Of a stretch of DNA of 64,000 nt, positions 10,834-20,455 are shown in pieces. The position numbers were made by a program, and so were the translations under genes. The notes beneath the pieces were generated by a model. It was not told the DNA's origin and made no database searches. It saw nothing but the letters and a program-made list of their open reading frames with translations. Location: the NCBI RefSeq assembly GCF_900090045.1, contig NC_041786.1, positions 2,102,501-2,166,500 on the forward strand, written 5' to 3'. Source of the stretch: Plasmodium malariae (Eukaryota; Apicomplexa; Aconoidasida; Haemosporida; Plasmodiidae). Every line of letters starts with the position of its first letter. Position 1 is the stretch's first letter.

Positions 10834-11196
10834 ATGAAAAAAGCCGAAGATAAAATATATCAGGAAATACATAATGAAGAAGAATATAAAAAATTATTTG
10901 ATGAAAAAAATGACATTCTTTATATAATAGACGTCTATACCAAATGGTGTGGACCATGCCTTTTCACTTTTGAAATAATTAATAAGATTTATAAAAGTTA
11001 TTGTACCTTTTCACAAAGTGTCAAAATATTTGCTGTATGTGCACAAACAATTGCATCATTAAAAAATTATGACAATAACTCGAAACCCTTTTATATAATA
11101 TTAAAAAATGGAGAAATTATTGGGCAAATCATAGGCTGTAACACACCGCATATATTTTCATTGATCGATGAACATTTGGAGAATAAGTTGAATTGA
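10834..11196 (+). CDS. Thioredoxin-like protein, dynein-associated (NME8/9) type, 120 aa
   Basis: A single-exon thioredoxin fold with the full WCGPC active site at residues 38-42, preceded by the strand YIIDVYTK. A Lys-Pro near residue 85 is the cis-proline position. After it come IILKNGEIIGQIIG and NTPHIFSLI. This ending (a GANAPL-like N-T-P after the last strand, then a helix) resembles the thioredoxin domains of NME8/NME9 and flagellar outer-arm dynein light chains more than classical thioredoxin. No targeting peptide is seen. A role at the male gamete axoneme or in microtubule-linked redox is inference from the family. The start is the ATG preceded by an A-rich stretch. Confidence 0.85.
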   Translation: MKKAEDKIYQEIHNEEEYKKLFDEKNDILYIIDVYTKWCGPCLFTFEIINKIYKSYCTFSQSVKIFAVCAQTIASLKNYDNNSKPFYIILKNGEIIGQIIGCNTPHIFSLIDEHLENKLN

Positions 11197-11841
11197 AATT
11201 TTTTTTTTTTTTTTGCAAAATTACTAGGAAAAGAAATACCTAAGATAAATAAAATAAATTAAGTGCACAAAATATATGTAACAGAAATTATGGAGAAATA
11301 TGAAGGGAAACAAAATACAAAAAATTATAAAAAATATATAAACGGGTAGTCGAAACACTGTAGTGGTATTAACAAAACTTATAGAAGAAGGAATGTAATA
11401 CGTAAATCTAACAATAACAAAATTTTAAAAAATGGTAAATATAATAACATACATTCAGCAAAAAAGGGATACTCCAAAGGGAAGCGTACACATATATATT
11501 ATTTCAGCCCAAACACACTCTATATATATATATATATATATATATAATTCAAGTATACTTATGTGTGTTCATTTATGCATAATTAATTTCATTTCTGTAC
11601 GTACGCATTTACAGCGCTTGAAATGTACATCCATCAGATATATATGGGGAAAATGTTTTCATTATTATGTATATTCCAAAAAAAAAAAAAAAAATCCTTT
11701 TTTTAATTGCAGTTACTACACTATGACGTAAATTTGATCAACTTATATTTTTATATAACCCTTTTTGGTAAACTTATATTATTACTATTATCATTAGCGT
11801 TTTATTTCACTTTCTTTCATTTTATGTCTACAACAAGATTA
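11197..11841. other. Convergent intergenic region, thioredoxin / ValRS
   Basis: Poly(T) directly after the thioredoxin stop, then AT-rich sequence with a (TA)n tract near 11520. An open frame at 11432-11731 has no coding character. Both flanking genes end here. Confidence 0.5.
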
Positions 11842-14800
11842 TCAATTTTTCAAGCATTCATTAATTTCAATTATAATATTTGATATATCCAGTATTTGAG
11901 AATTTAATTGCTCCACTTTTTCCATATATAAATTTCTGACTTGTTCAGGAACTTTTTGTTCGTAATTTGGATCATTAATTTTTTTTAAATACGAATCTAA
12001 AGAATTCTGTAACTTTTTATTTTTATTTACCATATTAAGTAACAAGGGTTTAAGATATTCTTCCGTCGACTGGACATATATAATAAATTGGTTCGAAATA
12101 ATATCTTTTAGACATTTTTTAATTTGAATTTTTAATTCCTGCGATAATTCATCCACATTGTAATTAACTATACTTAGGGATGATAGCTTGGCTAATACTT
12201 GGATTTTACTTTTTACTTTTTCGATAAAAATTTCATCTGCTTTATTTTTTGCAGCAATAAAACAATTTAGCTTAGATTTTGGAGGAATTTCAAGATTTGA
12301 AATAAAAGATCTAAATTGCTTAACAATGATCATAAATGTATTCATTTCTAAATTAACTTGTTCATTATTCCACAATTCTACATATTCTGGATAACTAGCT
12401 ATGGAAATAGAATCAAATTTGTATGCTTCTGCTGCAATTTTGTGATATAATTCTTCTGTTATGAATGGAGATATTGGATGTAGAAGTCTAAGGCCATAAT
12501 CAAGACACGCATGCAGCGTTTTATTTGCTTCAAGCCCATCATCCATTTTACTATCAGTTAGTACACCATCAGGGTTATCAGTTGTATTAACAGCAGTGTA
12601 ATTAGTAGTTTTACTACCAGATGGTACATCATCTTGTCTCTTTTCATTTGGTAACTGCTTATTTTGTACATCTCCTTGCGAATCTGTATTTAGGCGTGCC
12701 TTTATTAGTTCTAAATAAATATCACATAAATCGTATAGCCAAAAATTGTACGAAGCAAATGCTACTTCCGAAAAATTATACGCATTAAAATTTTCATTTG
12801 CACTTTTAATATATATATTTAATCTATGTAAAATCCATTTGTCCTCCCACTTAACGGTTTTGACATATTCAGGTTTGTAAAGTAAAATATTATAATTATC
12901 ATAATTTTCTGGTAATGTCTTTAGAAAAAATTTGACAGCATTCCATAATTTATTGCAAAAATGTCTATATCCAATAATTCTATTAATATCTAAATTTACA
13001 TTTCTTCCTTGTTTTAAGTAGGTTAGTAGACCAAACCTTAAGGCATCTGTACCACATTCAGGTATACCCTTTGGGAATTCTTTTTTTTGTAATTCTATAG
13101 CTCTTTTAATTTCTTTTTCTGGTAAATTTCCTTCATATAATTTCTGATGTAACCCTTCTAGTGTTATTCCATCAATAATATCTAGAGGATCCACAACATT
13201 TCCTTTACTTTTGCTCATCTTTTCTCCTTTCGAATCTCTTATCATAGCATGTAAATATATTGTATTAAATGGTAACTTTTTCATTAAATGTATGGAAACT
13301 ATTACCATTCTAGCTACCCAAAAAAATAATATATCCTGACCAGTTTCTAAAATAGTATTCGGGAAGAAATTTTCTATGTCTTCTGTTTGTTCTGGCCATC
13401 CTAATGAACTAAAGGGAACTAAAGAAGAAGAAAACCACGTATCCAGGACATCTTCATCTTGAATTAATTCAAACTGTTTATCTTCTCCTATTAACTTTTT
13501 TGCTTTCTCTATGCATTCCTCATGGGAATTCCCAACTACCCATTGCTCCTGACCTTGTTCATAAGGATTCAAGCAGATATTGTTATTATGGATGCTTGTC
13601 TGACTTCTATTTTGTCCATTACTTTGTCCACTATTTTGATTTTCTGCGCCTGCGCTTTCCCCTGTTAAGTCATCTTTCATTATAATTTTATATGCAGGAA
13701 TCCGATGACCCCACCATAACTGTCTTGATATACACCAGTCCCTAACATTTTCTAGCCAATAAAACCAGGTATTTATGTGTTGTGCAGGAATAATTGCTAG
13801 TTCCTTAGTCTTCACATAACTGATCGCCTGTTTAGCTAGCTCTGAGCAATTTAAATACCATTGAGGAATAAGCATATATTCAATGATATCATTGCTTCTT
13901 GAGCATAAGGGTAAGGACATGGAATTAGGAATTTTATCTGACAATAAATTTCGTTTTTTTAATTCTTCTTGAATTTTAAACCTACATTCAAATCGATGTA
14001 AACCTGCAAATAATTCTCCTCCGTTTTCATTAATATGTCCATCTAATGTAAATATATTAATATATTTTAAATTATGTCTTTTCATCATTTCATAGTCATT
14101 TTTATCATGTGCTGGTGTAATTTTTACTGCCCCTGTACCATATTCCATATCAACATATGTATCAGCAATAACAATTAATTTTCTATCCAAAATGAAAGGA
14201 TGAATTAATTCTTTTCCTACTAAATGAGAATATCTTTTATCATTTGGATGTACTGCCACTGCGACATCTCCTAACATTGTTTCAATACGAGTTGTTGCAA
14301 TTTCAATTTTTTCTTGACTATCTTTTATTTGATAAAAAAATTTATATAAAACACCTACTTCTACTAAATGATCAAAAGAAGGGATTTTAATTTTTGTTGG
14401 TTTTTTAATTTCTTCAAGATTAACCTCTATATCTGATAAAGCAGTTTTCAAATGAGGACACCAGGCTACTAATCTATTATCTCGATATATTAGTCCACTA
14501 TCGTAAAATCTAATAAATGCTTCTTTAACAGCAATAGACAAATTCTCATTCATGGTAAAATATTCTCTTGACCAGTCAACGGATGCACCTATTCTTCTTA
14601 TTTGGTTATTTATTTTATTACCATGCAAATTTTTCCACTCATATATTTTTTTTACAAATTCATCTCTTCCATAATCATGTCTTACTTTTTTCTCTTTTTT
14701 ATATAACATTTTTTCAACAACGGTTTGAGTTGCTATACCTGCATGGTCTGTCCCAGGTATATATAACGTTAAATAATTTTTCATTCTTTTATATCTAACT

Positions 14801-15111
14801 AACGAATCCTGAATAGCTATTGTTAATGTATGACCAATATGTAACGTTCCAGTAATATTAGGAGGCGGTAATACAATTACAAATTTATTTGCATTATCTT
14901 TAATTTTTATTAATTCTTTTTTTGGTTTAAAATAGTCATTTTGTTCCCAAAATGTATACCACTTTGATTCCACACTTTTAGGATCATATGCATCCTTCAT
15001 AGATTTTAAATTCTCCTTCAAATTTCTGTTTTCCATGTTCTTTACTTTACTATATCTTGCACACGTTTGATATTTGTAGAACAATATTCTTCTTAGTAAA
15101 GTTTTTCTCAT
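11842..15111 (-). CDS. Valine--tRNA ligase
   Basis: Class I aminoacyl-tRNA synthetase that charges tRNA(Val). The HIGH signature (GTLHIGHT) is at residues 91-94 and KMSKS (GEKMSKSKGNVVDP) at 631-635. Between them are the CP1 editing domain and the tryptophan-rich WYFWLENVRDW-type segment. The anticodon-binding domain follows, with a helical coiled tail. A Gln/Asn/Ser-rich insert sits near nt 13560-13660 and another low-complexity insert near 12540-12680. The frame stays open upstream to 15258, but those 49 extra residues come from a tandem repeat, so I start at 15111 (MRKTLLRRIL). That gives 1089 residues, close to the length I recall for P. falciparum. A later ATG at 15036 is possible. The basic N-terminus could be an organelle presequence; this is inference. 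Confidence 0.97.
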   Translation of the reverse strand: MRKTLLRRILFYKYQTCARYSKVKNMENRNLKENLKSMKDAYDPKSVESKWYTFWEQNDYFKPKKELIKIKDNANKFVIVLPPPNITGTLHIGHTLTIAIQDSLVRYKRMKNYLTLYIPGTDHAGIATQTVVEKMLYKKEKKVRHDYGRDEFVKKIYEWKNLHGNKINNQIRRIGASVDWSREYFTMNENLSIAVKEAFIRFYDSGLIYRDNRLVAWCPHLKTALSDIEVNLEEIKKPTKIKIPSFDHLVEVGVLYKFFYQIKDSQEKIEIATTRIETMLGDVAVAVHPNDKRYSHLVGKELIHPFILDRKLIVIADTYVDMEYGTGAVKITPAHDKNDYEMMKRHNLKYINIFTLDGHINENGGELFAGLHRFECRFKIQEELKKRNLLSDKIPNSMSLPLCSRSNDIIEYMLIPQWYLNCSELAKQAISYVKTKELAIIPAQHINTWFYWLENVRDWCISRQLWWGHRIPAYKIIMKDDLTGESAGAENQNSGQSNGQNRSQTSIHNNNICLNPYEQGQEQWVVGNSHEECIEKAKKLIGEDKQFELIQDEDVLDTWFSSSLVPFSSLGWPEQTEDIENFFPNTILETGQDILFFWVARMVIVSIHLMKKLPFNTIYLHAMIRDSKGEKMSKSKGNVVDPLDIIDGITLEGLHQKLYEGNLPEKEIKRAIELQKKEFPKGIPECGTDALRFGLLTYLKQGRNVNLDINRIIGYRHFCNKLWNAVKFFLKTLPENYDNYNILLYKPEYVKTVKWEDKWILHRLNIYIKSANENFNAYNFSEVAFASYNFWLYDLCDIYLELIKARLNTDSQGDVQNKQLPNEKRQDDVPSGSKTTNYTAVNTTDNPDGVLTDSKMDDGLEANKTLHACLDYGLRLLHPISPFITEELYHKIAAEAYKFDSISIASYPEYVELWNNEQVNLEMNTFMIIVKQFRSFISNLEIPPKSKLNCFIAAKNKADEIFIEKVKSKIQVLAKLSSLSIVNYNVDELSQELKIQIKKCLKDIISNQFIIYVQSTEEYLKPLLLNMVNKNKKLQNSLDSYLKKINDPNYEQKVPEQVRNLYMEKVEQLNSQILDISNIIIEINECLKN

Positions 15112-15129
15112 GCAAATGAGGTAAAGATG

Positions 15130-15245
15130 AGACGCTAATGGTACAGGGAAAATGTATGGAAAATGTATGGGAAATGTATGGGAAATATATGGGAAGGGTA
15201 AGGGAAAAGTAGCAGAAAATGTATGGAAAAAGCTGGGGAACACGT
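15130..15245. repeat. Short G/A tandem repeat upstream of ValRS
   Basis: Repeats of a unit close to GGAAAATGTATGGGAA. Both strands are open through it, giving false extensions such as the Phe/Pro/His-rich one ahead of ValRS. Confidence 0.75.
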
Positions 15246-15249
15246 AAGG

Positions 15250-15806
15250 GAAAAGCATTGAAAAAGAATGGAAAAATTAATGGGAAACGTAAAATGAACA
15301 CTAAATATTACGCTTTTATGTACTACCTTTTTATAATCACTTCCAGCAAAATATATTATAAGGTAAAACTTGGGTGCTATATGCAAAACTTTTTTTCTCC
15401 TAAATGTCTACTAGCCCTTTTGCACTTGGTGAACATGTACATAACAATTTGTCTACATTTGAAAATGCAGAAATTATGGTACATATGTAGCGATATATAT
15501 GCCGTATTTACCTTACACTTCTGTGCCCCACTAATTATATATACTATATATGTACATGCTTATGTATGTGTTGTTACACCTCTGAATAAATTTTCTACAG
15601 GTTAAAATTACATCATATATAGCACTCTTTCTAGTTTTCCTAAGTATTATGCTTTTATAATATATATAAAAATAGGTACGGGTTTACATATATATATGTA
15701 TATACATATATAAATATATGAGTTTATATATATGTACGGTATCTACTCAGCTTCTCCCGTTCGAAGTTCAAATGAATATAACTAAATATAGTTATTCCTT
15801 CACAAA
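15250..15806. other. Intergenic, upstream of ValRS
   Basis: AT-rich, with (TA)n near 15690-15735. A plus-strand open frame at 15219-15605 starts inside the tandem repeat and shows no protein features. It probably holds the ValRS promoter. Confidence 0.45.
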
Positions 15807-16152
15807 TTAGAATAAATATTGCGTTAGTTCGATGATTGTTTCAATTTGTTCATCACATAAATGCATTCCACTGGAATGTCCTATTTCATGGAAATGATAA
15901 ACAGGTTTCACTATTTGGTTCAATGTTTTATATATAAAGTTCAGATACACTTATTATCTTTGTTCTCAGTATTTTGTAATTTTTAATTTGTTCCCTTTTT
16001 TTTTTTTTTTTTTTTTTACCTTTTTTTTATACCTTTGCCTAAGCCTTGTATTACTTATTCTGCTACGTTTTATTTGCCAAATTTACAGGTGAACAAATTG
16101 TTGTTTGGCATGCTTGGTATTTGCTTTATTTTATAGAAATATAACCTCACTG
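15807..16152 (-). CDS. C-terminal exons of an acyl-protein-thioesterase-like hydrolase (incomplete model)
   Basis: On the minus strand an open stretch from 15949 to the TAA at 15807 has clear protein character: KTLNQIVKPVYHFHEIGHSS, then GMHLCDEQIETIIELTQYLF. It aligns by eye with the end of acyl-protein thioesterase/carboxylesterase proteins, where a V-x-F-x-x-Y-E-G-M-x-HSS segment carries the catalytic His and is followed by a terminal helix. An exon at 16152-16087 (VRLYFYKIKQIPSMPNNNLF) sits between a TAAACAG acceptor and a GTAAAT donor, and its phase fits. A third short exon may lie near 16417-16385. I could not find the exons with the nucleophile elbow (G-F-S-Q-G). The gene is therefore unresolved, or a remnant. 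Confidence 0.4.
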
Positions 16153-16848
16153 CTGTTTAGGCATGTATAGGAGTGCGTCATAATAAAAACATACTATTTT
16201 CAAAAGGAAAACAATAATATATTATATAATTGATAAATAACCAACCATCTATATTTTATAAAATTAAAATAAATATTTGTTCTGAATATTATATGGTTGT
16301 CAATAAATACATTTTGTTGGTTCGAAACATTTTTTAAAAATACTGTATTTATATGTATACTTAATGAGTTTAATTGTTTCTCCTAATTTTGTGTACTGTA
16401 AATTTTATATTAAAGAATGGTTTTAAAAAAAAGAAATAGAAAAAAAGGAAAAGAAGAATACATAAGAAAAAAAAAAAAAAATGTAAATTTTAAGTGGTAA
16501 AACTTTAAGAACATATATTACGCTTAAAATAAAACAGAAAACTATGTAGATTTGCCCAAGCCCTGAAAGGAGAGGAGCAGGATTTCCAGATATAATATGT
16601 ATGAATTATGTATATGCATAAATATGCATGTGCTGCTACATGGGTATATGTATATATTTAAATACATACGCTTCTTAATATAAATGTGCAAAAATTTTTA
16701 GATTAAATAACCGATTTTTAACCCATTATCATTATACTCATTTTGTGATCAAATTTTTCGCGTTTTTTCATTTTAATTGTGAATAGATTTATTTAACTTA
16801 CTTTTGAAGAAAACAGTAGATAACTTTCCCCTCTCTGCTCACAACAAA

Positions 16849-18701
16849 CTATTTTTGAATTTTTTTTGCGGCTCCTTCCATCTGTTGGTTACTAGCTAAT
16901 TTATTTTTATATTCGTTTTCAAATATGTTGGATTGGTTATATGTCGATTTCATAACACCAGCTTCGTTCACTGTAGTGCTCAGAGGATAGATATATTTAT
17001 TATTATTATTATTATTATTATTTGGATCATGATTTTTGTTTACCCCAATTTTACCCCCAACAAAAGTTACAAAATTATGAACATAATTATTGTTATTACT
17101 CAAGTTGGAAAGAAGTATATCCGTAAAGGTGTAACTTTTTTTTATTGTATCATTAATAATATAAAGAAGACCATCATATTTTGAAGTAATTAGAAAATTA
17201 TTCGATGAAGCAATAATGTTACTACTTTTCATCTTTAAATTATGGTACGAGTTAATTTTAAAATTATTCTGCTTTGTAAATTTTTCATTTATGAATTTAT
17301 TCTTAGTATAATTCATAATACTGTTGTTAACTATGCTATAATGATCGATGTATAGCTTGTTTTTATTTTTACATTTTTCATCATGCATTTTGCTATTATA
17401 TTTGCAGTTCTCATCGCTTTCTTTCATCCAGTTGTTGTTCCATAGGCTGTGGAACTTAAAACAACTTTTGTCGCCTTTTTCATAAAACGTATGTCCGTTT
17501 GTATGGCAGTAATTTTTGCTTAATAAATGAGTACTTAAGAGACTGACCCCATTGCCCATATGTACTTCACTAGTTACTTCATTGTTTGTGGAAAGTCCTT
17601 ATGTATTAGGAGAGCTGTTTTTCACTGAACGATATAAAGTTAATTTATTTAATGAATTATTTACCTTCATCATGTAAAAATTATTAGAACCAGATGAGCA
17701 ATTTTTTTTTTTTTTATTATCAGCACTGTTATCATTCTTATAGGCACTGTCATCATTCTTATCGTTATTGTAATCATTCTTATCATTATTGTAATCACTC
17801 ATATCGTTATTGTAATCACTCATATCGTTATTGTAATCATTCTTATCGTTATTGTAATCACCCATATCGTTATTGTAATCATTCATATCGTTAATGTAAT
17901 CATTCTTATCGTCATTGTAATCATTCATATCGTTATTTTAATCATTCTTATCATTATTGTAATCACCCATATCGTTATTGTAATCATTCATATCGTTAAT
18001 GTAATCATTCTTATCGTCATTGTAATCATTCATATCGTTATTTTAATCATTCTTATCGTTATTGTAATCACCCATATCGTTATTGTAATCATTCATATCG
18101 TTAATGTAATCATTCTTATCGTCATTGTAATCATTCATATCGTTATTTTAATCATTCTTATCATTATTGTAATCACCCATATCGTTATTGTAATCATTCA
18201 TATCGTTAATGTAATCATTCTTATCGTCATTGTAATCATTCATATCGTTATTTTAATCATTCTTATCATTATTGTAATCACCCATATCGTTATTGTAATC
18301 ATTCATAGCGTCATTATTATAACTATTATCATCGTTTTCATAATTCTTCATTTTAGATGTGGACAAAAAGCTAGTGCAACTTTTAAAAAATTCTGGCATA
18401 ATAGCAGAACTGTCCTTTTGAATTATGTTTCTCCTGATATTTTCAACTTTTTTGCTTTTTTTGTACTTTCTTATATACCTTGTACTTCCGCCAACCGCAT
18501 TATCTGTCGCTCCCTCATTTTGTCGTTTAATACGCTTTTTTTCATTATTTAATTTTTTTTCCTCTCCCTTTGTAGCATCCATGGATGAAATAAAATTATA
18601 ATTTTTGGAAGCAATCATTTTGACCATTGTCCCTCTTATTATTAGTAAAAATGATATCCATCTTATTGCCACTGTTAGAGGTGGAGGAAACTAAAAAATG
18701 A
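16849..18701 (-). pseudogene. 3' part of the Asn-rich locus, interrupted by stops
   Basis: Three open pieces (18253-18672, 17599-17928, 16849-17559) share one frame. They are separated by TAA codons at 18250, 18145, 18040 and 17938 inside a 105-bp repeat, and by a single TAA at 17601-17599. The text between looks protein-like: a Lys-rich segment (MDATKGEEKKLNNEKK), a YNNDMGD heptad repeat, then an Asn/Lys-rich end finishing GAAKKIQK. A 1-base shift near 18610 joins it to another frame upstream (NKMDIIFTNNKRDNGQND). That upstream frame can be linked to the previous segment by an intron: donor after TAARE at G|GTTGTG, acceptor ATTTTTTAG, phases agree. I cannot tell decayed gene from assembly errors. 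Confidence 0.5.
17700..18310. repeat. 21-bp repeat organised in a 105-bp higher-order unit
   Basis: The 21-bp unit encodes heptapeptides such as YNNDMGD, YNNDKND and YINDMND on the minus strand. Five units form a 105-bp block. The marker ATTTTAATC (instead of ATTGTAATC) recurs at 17935, 18040, 18145 and 18250, exactly 105 bases apart. Each marker is an in-frame TAA in place of TAC. The block ends downstream in shorter 21-bp units. Confidence 0.93.
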
Positions 18702-20285
18702 TTAATGGGTGTAATTATTATTTTCAATATTTTTCTTATTCCTGGGATATGCATATATTTCACAACCTTCTCTAGCAGCTGTGCATATACTAACTGAACA
18801 TTTTCCCAATTTAGTAAATTTTCTTTTTTTAATTTCATTTGCTATTTTTTTCTTATGAAGAATATGCTTATTTCTGATTTCTTTAAGAGCTTTAATAGTA
18901 ATTTTAATACCGTTCTTTTTGAGCATGTAAATCCATTCCTTTTTGTATCCATTCCTTTCACATGCTAGTAGGCAATATTTCTCAGCCACATGCCATACTC
19001 CTAATATATATGCAGCTCTGTATAAGTCTTTTATTTTCATATCTCCAAATGTAGATCTTGAAGTGGGAAATAAATTATTTGATGATAAAAGTTCATCACA
19101 TTTCTTTACATTCGTCATTCTTTTTTGATGTAAAGCTTTTCGTAATATTGCCCTTCCATTTGTTCCTATTGGAATATCGAATCCGGGATACCACTCAATT
19201 AGGTGATTATTCCTATTTTCCATATTCTCCATATTACCTATATTATTTTCATTGTTGGTAAGGTATTTTCTGGTATCAATTTTTGAATTAACAGTAAGTG
19301 CATTACGAATAAGGTTTTCCCCTCTGCTTCTAAACGAACTGCTACGAATATCTTCGGAATTACAATTAAACGATTCAGTAATTTCTCCTTGTATCTCTGT
19401 GTGAAATGTGTCAGACCGATTGACTTGTTGTACTTCACAGTTAAAGTTGCTATTCAGAACTTTTGTCGATTCACAGGTGTAAATATTTTTCGAAGTTTTC
19501 TCACAACCATAGGACAAAGAAGTAGCCAACTTATTTTTGTTGCTGCAATTAAAAAAATTATTTACATTACTTTTCAAGTTATAACTGAAAAGGTAATTTT
19601 TTAAATCTTCATTATTATTTGTAAAATTTTTTTTTTTTTGCATTTCCATTTTTGAGGAATTCATTTCTTTATAATTTATTTCATTTATTTCGTTATTTAT
19701 AGCTGTTGTAAAATTATTTACTTTTATTTCTGTTCCTATATTGTAATTTATGTTGTCAGTTACATTTTCCATAGTACAACTTGTTGAAAAATGATCATGT
19801 GCATAATTATTGTAACGGTTTCTACTCAAAATTGAGTTGCACTTCATCCTTATTTTTTCAGTACTTTCACTTATTAATGATTTCTTCAAGCACGTTTTAG
19901 TAACGTCTCCAAAAGCATTGTCCTTATGTAGATCCTCGAGTTTTCCACTTTCGCAATAGTTAGAAATTTTCCACTTGACTACCGGTTCCTTCATTTTTCC
20001 TTCTCCATTAAAGTAGTCATTTTTAGTTTTTTTACTCTGAGGATTATTATTATTATTACTATTATTATTACTATTATTATTACTATTATTATTATTATTA
20101 CTATTATTATTACTATTATTATTACTATTACTATTATTATTATTACTATTATTACTATTATTACTATTATTACTATTATTACTATTATTACTATTATTAC
20201 TATTATTACTATTATTATTATTATTATTATTACTATTATTATTACTATTATTATTATTATTATTATTATTACTATTATTATTACT
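18702..20285 (-). CDS. Asn-rich locus, third segment with a conserved-looking domain
   Basis: The frame is in Asn codons from 20285, passes the ATG at 19994, and runs to the TAA at 18702. Most is Asn/Ser/Lys-rich. From about nt 19205 to 18740 the composition changes to a compact region: WYPGFDIPIGTNGRAILRKA, then DLYRAAYILGVWHVAEKYCL, then a Lys/Arg-rich helix and KLGKCSVSICTAAREG. I do not recognise this domain, but its richness in Trp, Tyr, Cys and Gly suggests the functional core of the protein. The segment is in the same frame as the previous one, separated only by the 24-base break at 20286-20309. The end at 18702 may instead be spliced onward (see the next segment). Confidence 0.6.
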   Translation of the reverse strand, partial: SNNNSNNNNNNNNSNNNSNNNNNNNSNNSNNSNNSNNSNNSNNSNNSNNNNSNSNNNSNNNSNNNNNSNNNSNNNSNNNNNPQSKKTKNDYFNGEGKMKEPVVKWKISNYCESGKLEDLHKDNAFGDVTKTCLKKSLISESTEKIRMKCNSILSRNRYNNYAHDHFSTSCTMENVTDNINYNIGTEIKVNNFTTAINNEINEINYKEMNSSKMEMQKKKNFTNNNEDLKNYLFSYNLKSNVNNFFNCSNKNKLATSLSYGCEKTSKNIYTCESTKVLNSNFNCEVQQVNRSDTFHTEIQGEITESFNCNSEDIRSSSFRSRGENLIRNALTVNSKIDTRKYLTNNENNIGNMENMENRNNHLIEWYPGFDIPIGTNGRAILRKALHQKRMTNVKKCDELLSSNNLFPTSRSTFGDMKIKDLYRAAYILGVWHVAEKYCLLACERNGYKKEWIYMLKKNGIKITIKALKEIRNKHILHKKKIANEIKKRKFTKLGKCSVSICTAAREGCEIYAYPRNKKNIENNNYTH

Positions 20286-20455
20286 TTATTACTATTATTA
20301 CTATTATTACTTATTATTATTATTATTATTACTATTATTACTATTGTTACTATTATTATTACTATTATTATTATTATTACTATTATTACTATTATTACTT
20401 TTATTATTATTATTACTGTTATTACTTTTATTATTATTATTACTGTTATATACTT
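20040..20455. repeat. Asn/Ser trinucleotide repeat, (AAT/AGT)n on minus strand
   Basis: Over 400 bases of ATT and ACT triplets on the plus strand, coding Asn and Ser on the minus strand. Two single-base length changes, a missing A near 20284-20285 and an extra T near 20311, put 24 bases out of frame. In that stretch every codon is a stop. Confidence 0.93.

Noticed and set aside
11432..11731. Plus-strand 99-codon frame
   Set aside because: AT-rich with a (TA)n core, no protein features, between two convergent genes.
15112..15258. N-terminal extension of ValRS (Phe/Pro/His-rich)
   Set aside because: Lies in a tandem repeat that is open on both strands; the ATG at 15111 gives the expected family length.
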